Shown: positions 42,501-54,602, numbered from the stretch's first letter. The stretch is 64,000 nucleotides of DNA from Phoenix dactylifera (GCF_009389715.1 NC_052404.1:7710745-7774744); one strand, 5' to 3'. The notes: a model not told the origin generated them from the sequence alone. Numbers and translations are program-made.

Positions 42501-44364
42501 GAACTGCGTAGAATAGTAACCACCGAAACATGCCTCAGACACCATATCCATATCCATATCCATATGCGTATCCATATGGGTCATAGATTGTCTATGGCTG
42601 CGGATAATAGAATCCAGTATACAACTCGAAATCTGATACGTCTATAGATTCTATTCCACGTGCGAGGTCATCTGCAGCTGCATCATGTCCTTCTGAATGA
42701 CCTCGAGGAGCCTGTCCCCTATATACAATCGTATCCTCGCAGACTCTACCATACCGTGCACCGTGGTTCCTATACTGTGTAGCATGCGTAAACTGAAACT
42801 CACCTGTGAATCGGTGTAATTTTTGAGTTATTGGAAAGGAGAAGCAGTGGAAACCTCTCCGCCGCTTTCAATTATAGTTGGGAAGGCCTTCTCGAGCCTT
42901 CCCAACAACAAATAGAGGCACAAACAAATCAAAAGAGGGTCCGATTTATAACTGGGTCGACTTAGTGCGAACCGAAATTTGAATGGAGCCGAAAAATAGA
43001 AGCGAACCAACCTGGTTTCGCATCGGGTCAGCTCAGTACTGCCCGAACTGGACGGTTCGGCCCAGTTCGGCAGACCATGGTAATGAGTTTATATATATTA
43101 CCAAAAAAAGAGGTTTATATAGACAATCCAAAACCATAATAAGAGTCTGCATAAAAATAAAATACCAGAGTCCCCATAAAATTCTAATTCTAGAGTCCAC
43201 AAATTTCTAATCTTACAGGCCATATAAAAATAAAATTTTCTAATTTTCAAATAAAATAAAATTTTCAAACTTTTATATATGCGCTTGATAGAAGTGTGCT
43301 TGGATTTCTTATTGGGCGATCCTTCGCTGCTTGGACATGTCTAGTTCAAACACAAACTAAAAAGGAACTAAATTCTTTCCATTTGAATAGCCATAAGCAC
43401 ATATGTTGCATCAAACCGCAAAACCAAAGTTTTCTAATTCAATTGAATCACTATAAAAGGATAAAAAATATAGCCCAAATAAGCAAACTAGAGAGGATCT
43501 AAATTCTTTCCATGTGAATAGCCATAAGCACATATGTTCCATCAAACCGCAAAATCAAAGCTTTATAATTCAATTGAATCACTATCAAAGGATAAAAAAT
43601 ATAGCCCAAATAAGCAAATGTCAGTTTCTTTGATTCAGAACAACAGGGACCTAATAAATTGGTAAAAATCAAATATTGACTTTCCTTTAGAGCAATAATT
43701 TCATCATGCAAGTTGATTTTTTTTAAGGAACTGATTTTGATCATGAAAGATTGCTTTCAAAGCTGATGAAGAGTGCACTTAAGGTCCAGTTCACTGGCAC
43801 CCTATTCCAGAGAAATCAAGTGTGATTCTTGGGACCTATGCAATCCATAGGGTTTTGGGATCATAACAACATCTCCCATCCACTATTAAAGCAACAAATT
43901 ACGATAATAATATGTTGAGATCTATAATATTTCCTTTGTTGGATGTGTACATCCAAAAGTTCACTCCCATATCTGATCAAAAATAGAAATTGAACATCAA
44001 TTATTCATGTTTCGATTGATATCCACTACCTTGGTAATCAAAAATTAACTTTCCCAAGATAAACGAATCATGGACAACAATGAGTTCATTAAGGGACTAA
44101 TTGAATTATTTCAAGCCCTACCAAATAAACAAAGTTAACATTTCTATAAATAAATCATCCTAAAATATTAGGGTTTCAAGCGATCTCAAACTCCAGCAAA
44201 AGTACCTTGAAGCCGAGGAAGCGGTGGAGAACAGGAATCAAGATTGGAGACAAGGAATGGAAACAAAAAGAAGAATTAACCAACTTACTCGATTGCCAAG
44301 AGTAGACCGCAGACTGCCCATCCCGAGTGCTGAACGCCCCACTCCCACTCTCTCCATTGAACAA
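39600..44364 (-). CDS. multi-pass membrane protein of unknown function
   Basis: The large exon 39600-40304 (preceded by TTTTCAG) encodes 234 residues with about five or six hydrophobic segments: FCINFVIFFSSALL, MFAEVLALLFSISALIIFV, VPYFVALLSVLALGSYPILLLV, LLAYVVGTASSVLLLVFCF and SAHVIIILTIVWL. The proposed first exon 44206-44364 (MFNGESGSGAFSTRDGQSAV...FLGFK) ends at a good CAAG|GTAC donor and is in phase, giving 287 aa. A competing donor inside it (A|GTAAGT near 44288) would not keep the frame. If the first exon is only leader, translation would start at MGNWWTTSF (40301). I do not recognise the family. The 3.9 kb intron contains a transposon remnant and a 131-bp duplication. Confidence 0.6.
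41822..43090. mobile_element. DNA-transposon remnant with CCGGTAC-rich ends
   Basis: The left end (41825-41940) is dense in ccggtacc/ggtaccgg; the right end (43000-43085) has gaactgg, ggttcgg and 'cagaccatgg'. Between them the minus strand holds a long open stretch at about 42537-42810 reading RFTGEFQFTHATQY...DFELYTGFYYPQ then, after a stop, a Tyr/Gly-rich run (YGYAYGYGYGYG). Such Y/G tails occur at the C-termini of plant hAT-like transposases, so a dead transposase end is likely. The rest of a transposase is not recognisable. Boundaries are approximate. Confidence 0.5.
43356..43619. repeat. 131-bp tandem duplication
   Basis: The phrase ctaaattctttcca starts at 43368 and again at 43499, with matching sequence through 'atagcccaaataagcaaa' in both. 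The two copies differ at a few positions. Lies in the membrane-protein gene intron. Confidence 0.9.
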
Positions 44365-44854
44365 GAGAGGATTAGAGTTTTATCACTCGCAGCAAGGAGA
44401 TTGCGCAAGTGCAATATATCTAGTGTTATAATGTTAATGCTCTAGGGTACAACTCCACCCCTGAATAATGCCAACTTCTAATAAATTCTTGAACTATCTA
44501 ACCTGGTGGACCTCAGGCTTACGCAACTCCACCACTTTTTCTTTTTCGGTTTTAATCCTATTTGATAATTTTGGCATTACACAGTACACGTGTAGAGCTC
44601 TAGTCTTTATTGCCAAATATTTCACAAAGGAGTGCAAAATTTTTTATTATAAATGATAATTTCAAATAGGTCCAATACAATTTGTGTTATTTTAAATAGA
44701 AACTCCATAGATTGTGATCAAAGCCATTTTACCATTTGCTTGCTTGATGGTGGCTCCCCAGAATGAAAGTTTTTGCTACTTCTTAATTTTATCCATACAT
44801 TTTCTTGGAGTTCTATTTCATTTTTCGGTAAAATTTTTGTTTTTAATCCTTCAG
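44365..44854. other. spacer between the membrane-protein gene and the kinesin pseudogene
   Basis: Probable promoter of the minus-strand membrane-protein gene. No other feature seen. Confidence 0.35.
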
Positions 44855-45364
44855 GGTGACGATACTTCAAAGGAGTTAGACAGCTGCAAGCAACAATTGG
44901 ATGCTTGTCTACAACACAGTGCTAGACTAACTAGGTAGACAGTCATTGCCCATTATCCAAATTTCCATGTCTCAAACTTTCATCATGCAGCATGTAAAGC
45001 TTTTATGTGCTAGAATAAAATATCTAGCAAGTAGATGAACAAGGTTACAAGTGTAAATTTGGTAGCTACCAATGTCTAATTCTTTGCTAACAAAATTAGT
45101 CTGATTCACTGTTAGATGGTCATATGCTAGAATTTTCCAAATTGTAATGTTTTAAAATCACAGAAATTTTGTGTTGTTGCTCCCATAGATACGTAATAGG
45201 ATTTATTTCCTTGATAGGCTTGCTAATAGGACAGTAAATTATTTCTAGATCATATGGCAGAAGCTTATGCTAAAAAAGTACAGGGAAAATGCAAAAGCAG
45301 ATCTATGAAAAGACAGAATGATCTGACATCAGATACTAGTTTAGGAAAGTTGTTAATTTAAAAT

Positions 45365-45965
45365 GTGCATAAGGCTGCATATGCGGCCACATATGCGGCC
45401 GCAGTCTCCTAACTAAGACGCATACCCTATATGCCGCTATCCTATGTGGTCAGCCCATATGTGGGCTGAAAAATGGTCCGCTCAGCACTTTGTAGACATA
45501 TATGTAGTAGAATTAGCACTGTGGGGTTGCATATGCAGCCTAATTATCATTATATGACCACATACATGGCCCTTTTGGCATTGGGCAACCATATTTGTTG
45601 CCACTCTAATTGAGGCCCATGCAAAATAGGCATGTTAAGCTAATGATTAGTTGGGTTCCAACCCAGCCAGATATGTGTATATTAACATTGTCAAATGTCA
45701 ATGTATTGATTATTCTATAATCATCGCTACTTAGAATCGAGTACTAAGTAATAAGCATTAATTGCTAGATATCATTATTATTTATAAAAAATATTGTTAT
45801 TACTATAATATATTTTATTTATTTTAAATATTAAAATACTAAATACTTTTCAGCACAAAATATTTAAAAGATATATGTGCTCCCATATGCCGCTGCATAA
45901 TGCATATGCATTATGCGGTCTCTTGACCGCCCGCATACTGCATCTGCTTTTTAAAACATTGATTA
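45365..45965. repeat. segment with GCATATGCGG palindromes at both ends
   Basis: The left end (45365-45480) repeats gcatatgcggcc, catatgcggccgc and atatgccgc. The right end (45880-45960) has catatgccgctgcataatgc and gcattatgcggtc, partly complementary to the left end, followed by 'tttttaaaacattg'. The interior is AT-rich. It looks like a foldback-type non-autonomous element inside the kinesin pseudogene; the class is not established. Confidence 0.45.
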
Positions 45966-48692
45966 TAAATTTATATATTGGAGGCAAAAGGTCAACCATG
46001 TCACAAATTCATATCTACACTTCAGTATATCATGAGACGTGCAGCTTTTCATATTGACCCAAATTCAGCACTGTAGATTGAACAGTTAGAGTAACATAAA
46101 CTCTCTTTTTCATGGAAACAAAATCTAAATTTCTTGACAACAACTACATGCCCAAATTGACTTTGTTGCTACGACATGTTTGGTTGAAACCGAGTTGTTA
46201 GGGGGCCTAAGTTGTATCTTGATACTTCCAGCATACACTTTTCATGGTTCATATAACAGCTCACAGGTAGCTCTAAACATCCTAGACTGACAGCAACAAA
46301 TGTTTTAAGATCAAATAAAAATCCGTGCTCATGCAAGAACTGGTGGGATTTGTACATGCTTGCTTGCACTTGTCGACAAGGTTTTAATTCTCTGATGTTT
46401 GGAGAAAAAGGTTGAGATCTCCCTGCCCTTTGAAAATATCCGCAAATGGAGGTTGAGAGGATATAAATTTTTGATTTGGCAACTTATCGAGCCTTAGAAT
46501 CACCGTAAAAATCATTTTAGGTAATTTATTTCTGAAAATTTAACACCCTCAAAGATATATAAAGTGAACATGGCATCTCAGCTTAGCACTTTGGCTCCAA
46601 CATTTCTGCAGACAAAAATCCATGGACTAATGTTCATGTTGGATGTCAACAAGGAAGTTCTGATTTGCATTGCAAACTACATTACTTGGACTCTGAACAA
46701 GCTGCAATTCTCGCTTGTAAGAATCACATTACATACTAGATATGTCTTTTAAAGTATGATTTCTTCAATGCAATGATTTGTATGTCTACCCTTCAAGTTG
46801 GAGACACCCTAGTGTAAATTACAGAAACAAGAATTATATATGCATCCACCAGTAAGTTAAACAATCTGTGTCAGGCCTTCTAAATAATTTAATAGTACAG
46901 CTGCTGTTGGCTGCCTTGCATGGTCAAACTAATTTTAAAGTGGCATAGCTTAACAAAATTCAACTTTCATAGGTGGAGCAGATATAAGCTAAAGCAGATT
47001 TCGAAGTTGGTATTGCATCTCAAAATCACACTTACAAGTTTCCACATAAAAGCCCAGCTGACGGAAAGGGGGACATACCTTGGCAGTTTTTGGTGATGTT
47101 GAAAGGGAGTTGAGGATGCCAGAATCTTGATTAAAGCTATGAAATCACAAGTTACATTGAATGAAGAGCTTGATAACCTGAAGCAAGAGAACAACAGATA
47201 CTTGGGAACTCTTACAAAGTACATGATGGGACACATCTTAGAGAACATGAATATGGTAGAGAATCGTCAGAAGAGCATATCATTGCAGTAAAGGCTATCC
47301 ATGTAGATAATGTCCGCATACGAGTATGTGGTGACACTCAAAACATGGCAACATGAGATGGAGCAGGTCCCAGAGCAGGTTGAGGTGGATACAGTTAAAA
47401 CAGTTCTTTATCTTGCAAAAAGAGATTGCTACACTTCAGCAAGAAGGGGCTTTGAGGAAGATGACTCGTCTTCAGCAGAGAACTCTGAGCTCTCGAGAAC
47501 AGGTAATCAAAGAATTAATAACCAAGTGTGTTTTCTGATCCAAGAAAACTCGAAACTCTCAAATCTTGTCGCTGCAAGAGATGCAGAAATCAGTGTATCA
47601 TCTGATGAGCGGGAGAAGACAATTATTGATTTGACACATTTCCTTCTGGATGGTTGCAAATCACTACAAGATGCATCTAAGTACATCAAAAACATTGTGG
47701 ATTCATTTCTTCAAGGAAATACATAAACACATGGAGCAGGCTATGAAGGTCTTTGTTGAGAAGCATTAATTGCGGACCTGCAAAAGAGGCTAAAAGATGC
47801 ACAGCAAATAGAGGTGGAACTGAAGTAAAACTTGGACTTATTGAGGGGAGCAGCTCTTGCTACAACTCAAGTTCAGCAGCTTGAGAATGGTGAGAACTTG
47901 AAAAAGTTATTCCATTTAAGAAAATTGTTGGATGAACAAGTATTAAAAATAAAGGAATTAGAAAATATTGTGAAATGCAAGGAAAATCGTATTCTAGAAG
48001 CAAAAAAAAAAAAAAAATGCCGATGCCCCATTAGTGATCAAAAAGCTGTATGACATGAATACTGCAGAATCTCTGGAAGTGGGAATAATCGAATCAACAG
48101 TCAATGGACTTCTTGATGGAAATTCTAAGGTAGAGAATATAAACCAGGACAAAGGCTCTGGTCCTGCCAAATCCAAAATTCAAATTCTTTCCATGGATGC
48201 CGAGAGAAACAATGTCAAACCAAAACCCAAAGGAGAAAATATACCTTTCAGTTGAAAATGTTGGCACCCAAGCTCAAAAAGCTAATGCTGAAGAAAATTC
48301 AAATGCATTGGAATAACTGAGCGTTCAAGTGGAGATGGCAGTCCAAGGTATTGTAGAGTTTAACAAAGTCCTACATACCTCATACGCTGATACTGAAAAA
48401 TATATTGGTGCCCCAATATCTGACATCAAAAGTACTTATTCAGCGGTCAAGATATTGTTTCATGAATCAATAAATGAGATCGTGAAATTAATAAAACAAT
48501 TAGGGATTTGAAAGCATAAAGAATGACTGTTCCTTCAATTATGTTGAATATCCACAATTTGGAGCACACACTGATATTCAGTCTACTGCAAGCTGTTATA
48601 TTCAGTCTACTGCAAGGCAGATTATAGCGGATGGCCTGGCCCAGACCAGTGAATGTTTGAGCAGCATAAAATCTGGCTTTAACTCGCAATTT

Positions 48693-48713
48693 GGGGGGGG
48701 GGGGGGGGGGGGG
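48693..48713. repeat. 21-base G run
   Basis: An uninterrupted poly-G tract within the kinesin pseudogene; a likely site of sequencing or assembly length error. Confidence 0.95.
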
Positions 48714-49208
48714 TAGGACATCATCCATTTATGAACACGAAGAAAAACTGATTCCTGCTAATTTGCTGATACAAAGTCTTATAAAAGATGTAGCTATGAA
48801 TGCCTTGCTTCAAATACGCTTTTTTTTCATGAAAAAGTTATTGTTAAATGTTCTGCAAAAGGAAGCTGTTCAAATGAGCCACCTCACATTGGGACAGACA
48901 ATGCTATTTTAGATGTTATTCACAAAAATCCATCAGATCAGATTGCATATTAGAACTGGGCCGCATGCTGCAAACTCAGGAGGAAATGATAGAGGAAGTT
49001 AGGTGGCAGTTGCAAAACCAAGGAGGTAACCTGTTTCTTTTTTTGTATTATCTTTTTCAATCTATATTGTTTTCAACAATTGGACATCAATGTACGTGGT
49101 TGCTTCCTCATTGATCCACATAAATTATCATTCATGCAAAGATTGTAGGCAGTGCTAATTTGTTCTATTATTGTTATTGCTTCTTTCAAGATTAGTATTG
49201 ATAAGGTC

Positions 49209-49536
49209 TGATATACACTGTTGCCCCCTTCCCAAGATTTTAAGCTTTTGGAGTCTAGTAATCAGTTTACATGGTATCAAAGCTAAGGGTCATGAGTTCG
49301 AATCTCCATTCAAGCCAATTTTCATTATACCACCCATTTGTTCCTGAGTCCTTTCATCTCTTGACTCCTTCCTGGTTGAGTCATTCTTGACTCATTTTTA
49401 TCTTGACTCAGTCTTACGTGTTTATACTTTCATATGCATGCTTCAGGATGCACATGAGGAGGTATCGAGGCCTGATATATATTATTGACCCCTTCCCTAA
49501 TAGCTTGAGCTTTTGAGTTCTAGTGGTACGTTAACA
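49209..49536 (+). mobile_element. miniature LTR retroelement (TRIM/SMART-like)
   Basis: Direct repeats 49209-49271 and 49473-49536 (63 and 64 bp) each start TGATATA and end CA. They share 'ccccttccc', 'agcttttg' and 'gttctagt/agtctagt'-type sequence. Immediately after the first repeat is TGGTATCAAAGC, one base from the initiator-Met primer-binding site TGGTATCAGAGC. A purine-rich 'gaggaggtatcgagg' precedes the second repeat. The interior is only about 200 bp with no coding capacity. No clear target duplication was found, so it is old or the ends are slightly off. Confidence 0.65.
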
Positions 49537-51780
49537 TTTATGATCACGATAATTTGATATCAACTACGACTAAATTTAGCCATATCTTTACAACGTTGTA
49601 AAGCATAAAGCTAGCATCAAATTCTATAAGAGTTGTTTGGCAATGAAGACTTTGATAAACCTGAAATAGATTGAAGCTGTTAATTGAATGATGCCCTTAA
49701 GATTCTTTGACTATTTGGAGATGTAGTACAGACTTGAAGCCTTTATGACTCAAATGTGGTATGAATTCCTTCAAGAACATGTAAACATGGATCCAAAGAT
49801 TGTTCATTATATGGAAAGTCGGAATCCTTGGTGGAGAAAATGCAGTATGCACCCATAAGGTATTTATTGATGTGGACACAAAGCATAAGTGTGGTATGAA
49901 CCTAAGATCATACCCTGGAGAACCAAGATGTTGCATGAAACCCTTAGGAGCACGAATATGTGCCTCATCTCTGAATGTGTTGCAAACTACAAACTTAAGG
50001 TTAGACCGAAGAGGACCTAGTTGAGGTATGGATGTCGTGAAGGAACATGCCATTGAATGTTAAACCAAATTATGGCATAGATTTGAGGTGGATGCTATTA
50101 CAGCTATTGCACATATCCCTTAGGAAGCATTTATATGTGAATCAATTTAAGCTTGAATGCGGTACAAACTTCAAGGTTAAACCCTGAGGAACCCAAGTAT
50201 AGCATGGAAACCTTAACAAGCAAGTAGCTTGAAGATGTTATGGGCATATGGTTAGATACCTGAATGACCTGGATGCCTCGATGGATTACATACCACTTGG
50301 TATTATATGTTATTGATGTCTTCAGATCAGATCAGGGTTAATACTCATTGAAGTAGGCAACATCTTATTGAACAATATTTAATGCAATTTAATATGTTCA
50401 GTACTCTTTATACTTATTTAATGGTTAATTGGTTATGATATATAATTGTTGAGTATAGAGTATATCTTGCAATAGTTTAATCTTTTTTCAAAGATCATAA
50501 AATTTATTTTTTTTCTCTAGACTTCTTAGTAGATCATGTATTGTAGTCGAAGTATCATAGTTTCCACAGCACTCTGTTAATGGAAGATACTTTAATTTCA
50601 TTCTATAGATTCATATTGTTATATAATTTTTAGGCATTACTACTTTTTCCCTCAGAGGATGACTGTATAGTCTGATGATCAAGATACGCTTTTGTAAATG
50701 CTTGTTAAGTTCTGTTATCAGGCATTATATGCATTTGCTTAAAAAAGGATATGCTAAGTCAGTAAGGCATCATTATTCTGATCTTGGAATACCTTATGAA
50801 AGGTGTGAAATTTGCTGTTTAAAGTGATGATTGAGAGGAGAAATTTGAGGAGTGGTAGGAGTTCATTGAACCCACAAGCCCATCTTTCAGGATAGTGGAA
50901 ATCACATTTCCAGTTGTTTTCACTATGCCTAGATACCAAGGATTAGGATAAGAGTGGACCTTCCCTGATACCTGCAACTCTTCCCTCCCTTTCCCACCTT
51001 AAGAGAAAAATCCAGATAGTTTGGAGATATGCACAGATGGCCTATCCAGCCATCCAAACAGGCCAATAATGGTACTCCTAGGTGCATCAAGGGGCCCTTC
51101 TGTCTATGGACCACTTGACTGCCTCACAACTTCGGTTATGAGAGAAGCTGATATAGTTACATACCCACCAATACAGGCATATCCACAAGGCATGTACTTT
51201 TAAGGTGTAAGCAACCTTGCAGCATGGTGTGTGTTTCATGGCATGTCATGATACCAACCAATGCTTAAATCTTTAGGGTATAAAGTGATGAGGTCAAAAT
51301 TTGCAAACTTAAGCATGAGAGAGAGAGAGAGATCACAATAAAAAAAATTAGAACGTTGATATGGTTTACATCGGCATAGGGTATAATGTTGCATTACAAC
51401 AAATACAAATGTTACTAAACTCGAAAAATTTCTAAATGTATAATAGAACAATAAAAACACATCCACATGCATGCATAAATAGTTGTAGGTTTGTAGATAT
51501 AGATACTTACCTTCACGACTCAGACAGCTTGTGATATCTTAAGGAAAGATAATAAGTGACCGACACAATACATGTGAAACCATCTAACTATTGCTTCCGA
51601 TATTGGAGCTGTTCTTTTTATTGCTCCTAGGGATAACAATTGCAAAATTTAAGAACTGCTTTAACAACAGCAAGTGCAGAAATTCAAGTGTAACACATTA
51701 CAAGAATAACACAGAATTCTAATATATGGTTATTGATAGTCAAATAAAATGTATGATATTTCTAGTGCTTTCAAGTTTCA
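49537..51780. other. intron-like stretch of the kinesin pseudogene
   Basis: Within 49690-50230 there are loosely repeating phrases (variants of 'gtggtatgaacc', 'aagattgttc', 'cccttaggagca'), suggesting a very old repeat. A 60-codon frame at 51021-51203 matches nothing known to me. A (GA)n run of about 8 units is at 51317-51332. No gene supported. Confidence 0.35.
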
Positions 51781-52260
51781 GCAGATGCTAAGGCTTAAGA
51801 TCAGTCATGCGTGGCAAGATGCAGAGGAAAAAACAAAGCAGACAACTGGTTTTCTGCTGAAATTTGAAAAGCTCAAGAAACCATGGAAGAGGCTAAGCTC
51901 GTGCTACAGGCATTGCTGAAAGCAAATGAAGATGCAAAACATGAAAGGCATCGGTGGAAATGGCCAAGCCAAGAGTTGCTGGTAGATAGACCTACACTGG
52001 TTGAAGAATTGCACTGACTTGAGGCCTCAAATTATTCTTTACATAATCAGAAACGAATACTACAAGAGAAGATTCATTCAAGTAGAGTAGAAGTATTAAG
52101 CATTACAACCTCCCTAGGAGAATTATTTCTGAAATGCAGAGGATCACAATGAAGCGAACGTTATATATTCCGATATGTTTTCCTTTGGGCAGGAGCCCTT
52201 TCTGAGAAAAACAAGCATTTAAGTGTAGATTCTTCTCTTCAACACATACAAGTGGGGTCT

Positions 52261-53294
52261 TATTCAGTACTTGGAAATTAAATTTAAAGGTAACTTAACT
52301 AAATCAGCATCCCTCCAATAGCCTATACAACATTCTTATGTTTCCTACACCTATGGAAATACTTTCACAATCTACATCCAGGTTCAAATTGTTAACTACA
52401 TAACTAAAAGTCATGGACATCTAAAGGTATCTTATCGATACACGGATTCCACCGACACAAAAGAACTCTTCCGTGGATTTCCAAGCACCACTGTTTTTTC
52501 TCCCAATCCCTTTAAGAAACTTACCAATTACTATACCTAATTTGCTTCCGCATTTTAAGAATGTACGCCTTTCAACTAGTTCTCTCAGATAAATGCCACA
52601 AAGGAAACAATTTCTTAGTGGACCTACTAATTACTCCTCCCACACGTTCCAAGAAAAATTTTCATCCCTCAGCAACCTTTACATTACCCCACAGGACAAA
52701 TATTTAGAAACTAACATGCCCAAGTATAGCTCTACATTACTATTACGGTACATTGTTAAACACTGCTGGAGTCTTCTAGCTTGGCATTTTCTAGTTTTAT
52801 GATCCAACATCGCAGTACAGATCTGCATCACTATCACAGTACATATAAGACAGAAAACATTCAAAAAAAAAAAATAAGAATACTATAAAATTTGTACTTC
52901 ATAGATTTAGCACTGCCATACTCAGGAATGATCACAAAAGGTATTGATAGGGGAATGACTTACAAGGTTCTTCTTCATACTTGCTTGCTTGATTGAAAAT
53001 TTGAAACAATACATCCGACTGCAGGCATCTGTTTGCATAGATAAGCAAGGCCAAGTAATAATATTAAAGCTCCCCTCTTCAGATTACATGATAACCATTT
53101 GTCATAGGTGATATAGAATCCATAAAATTACATCAGAAGCCGCAACCCCTAGTGAAAAGATTAGATCTCTGAGCAATTTTTCAAATCGACAATTCTCCCG
53201 GTTCTGTTTGAATCTAAGTAAACCTCTATAACATGAGATAAAAGAGAATTTTCCAACACCATTTGAGAAGATGGCTAATTGTAAAAAGAAAGGG
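52261..53294. other. spacer between the kinesin pseudogene and PORR gene
   Basis: AT-rich. About 53100-53294 is likely the PORR 3' UTR. No additional gene seen. Confidence 0.4.
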
Positions 53295-54602
53295 TCACAG
53301 CCTTTCGCTGTTGTCATCCTCGGACAGCTCAGCATTCCTCTTCGCCATCAACTCCAAGTCCTTCTGCATCGCCTCCCTCTTCGTACTCAACCTCTCCATG
53401 TACTCATTGTACCCCTCCTCCATCATCTCCACAAACTTATCCCTTATCTCCAGCAAAGGATCCCTGTCCACCAGCTCCCCTTGGTCATACGCCTCCCTCA
53501 GCATCGCCGTCTTGATCCCTCCCTTCAACGACACATAGAAGATCCCCGAGTGCCTCGTGAAGGTGTTAGCAAACGCATTCGAGAAACGGTACTCCCCGCA
53601 GAACTTCCCCAGAACCGGCACCGCCACCCTCTTGAGCAGCGAGAGCGAGAGCACCTCGTGGAGCACCGCGACCATCCTCTTCTCCATCTCCGGCGAGGCC
53701 GGGTGCCGCCCGGAGGCATCAGCATACGGCGATATATAGGGAAGCTCCAGCCAGTCCCTGACCCACTCCCTCATCTCCTTCTTGAGGTAGAACCCCGGGG
53801 GTAGGCGGACGATGAAGTTGGGCCGCATCCGGACGCCAGTCAGGCGGGCCTCCTCGTCGGCCCGCTGCTCGATGACGGACTTGGCATACTCCTCGTTCCA
53901 GGAGACCAACTCGAGAAAGGATCTGCCCTCGCCGGGGCTGCCGACAAGGCGGAGGAGGTGGGGGTATTTGGGGACGAGGGAGGTGAGGAGGTCGTCGGGG
54001 AAGCCGAAGTCGCGCTTGACGTTGAGGAGCTTCTCGGCGGGGATGACCCTGTCCCTGGACATCATGAGGAGCTTGCAGAGCTTGGCGAGGACGAGGGGCT
54101 CCTGGCGGGCGCGGAGGGAGGCTTCGAGGGCGAGGAAGGAGCGGAGGCGGGGGGAGGGGCGGAGGAAGGGGACGGGCTCGGTCTTGGGCTTGATGCGGTC
54201 GGGGTAGAGGTCGAAGAGGTTGGGGTAGCGGGAGAGGAAGGTCTTCACCTTGACGGGGAGGTGGAGGCGTTCGCGGCGCTTCTCGAGGTAGCGGAGGGGG
54301 ATGGCGTGGCCGGGCTCGTTGAGGACCTCGCGGACGACGCGGGCGCAGAGGCGCCACCGCTTGTCGCGCTCGATGGCGGAGTCGAGGAGGCGGTCCTTGC
54401 GCCAGGCTACCTTGAGGCTGGAGATGGAGCCGGTCTGGATGAGGAGGAAGACGGGCCATGGGGAACGGAGACGAGTATTTGGTTTAGTAGGGTTTAGGGT
54501 TTGCAGGGGGATGGAGAAGGGGAATCGCGCGAGCAAAGGCATGGTCATGGTGGGATGGACCACCGAGGTGGTGGTGGCATTACTCACCTTCCATCCATCC
54601 AT
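53295..54602 (-). CDS. PORR-domain organelle RNA-binding protein (WTF1/RPD1-like)
   Basis: An intronless frame of 435 codons, GC-rich. After an N-terminal region (MTMPLLARFPFSIPLQTLNP..., Arg/Ser-containing, few acids, likely an organelle transit peptide) comes the plant organelle RNA recognition (PORR) domain: KVAWRKDRLLDSAIERDKRW, VKTFLSRYPNLFDLYP, LRSFLALEASL, LVLAKLCKLLMMSRDRVIP, FGFPDDLLTSLVPKYPHLLR, LPPGFYLKKEMREWV, PYISPYADAS and RHSGIFYVSLKGGIKTAMLREAY. PORR proteins such as maize WTF1 and Arabidopsis WTF9 bind organellar group II introns and promote splicing. The C-terminus ends in an acidic/Glu-Lys segment. The first ATG is at 54602; the two ATGs at 54548 and 54542 give a more typical transit peptide and may be the real start. 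Confidence 0.9.
   Translation of the reverse strand: MDGWKVSNATTTSVVHPTMTMPLLARFPFSIPLQTLNPTKPNTRLRSPWPVFLLIQTGSISSLKVAWRKDRLLDSAIERDKRWRLCARVVREVLNEPGHAIPLRYLEKRRERLHLPVKVKTFLSRYPNLFDLYPDRIKPKTEPVPFLRPSPRLRSFLALEASLRARQEPLVLAKLCKLLMMSRDRVIPAEKLLNVKRDFGFPDDLLTSLVPKYPHLLRLVGSPGEGRSFLELVSWNEEYAKSVIEQRADEEARLTGVRMRPNFIVRLPPGFYLKKEMREWVRDWLELPYISPYADASGRHPASPEMEKRMVAVLHEVLSLSLLKRVAVPVLGKFCGEYRFSNAFANTFTRHSGIFYVSLKGGIKTAMLREAYDQGELVDRDPLLEIRDKFVEMMEEGYNEYMERLSTKREAMQKDLELMAKRNAELSEDDNSERL

Larger units (their letters stand above)
44855..52260 (+). pseudogene. decayed KIN-12 (phragmoplast) kinesin fragment, coiled-coil only
   Basis: Scattered exon remnants read as KIN-12/POK-type coiled coil: DDTSKELDSCKQQLDACLQ (44857-44934), MKSQVTLNEELDNLKQENN (47134-47200), LQQRTLSSREQVIKEL (about 47470-47520), NQVCFLIQENSKLSNLVAA (about 47518-47574), LTHFLLDGCKSLQDASKYI (47632-47690), LLRGAALATTQVQQLENGE (47838-47896), KKLYDMNTAESLEVGIIES (48040-48095) and ANEDAKHERHRW (about 51925-51960), LVEELH, EKIHSSRVEVLSITTSLGEL (about 52068-52130). 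Frames switch repeatedly (e.g. near 47520) and stops interrupt the reading. No motor domain is in the window, so it is a 5'-truncated pseudogene. Functional relatives guide phragmoplast/division-plane positioning. It also carries inserted elements (45365-45965, 49209-49536). Confidence 0.68.

Noticed and set aside
53958-54497. 179-codon plus-strand frame rich in Glu/Gly
   Set aside because: Shadow of the GC-rich PORR coding strand.
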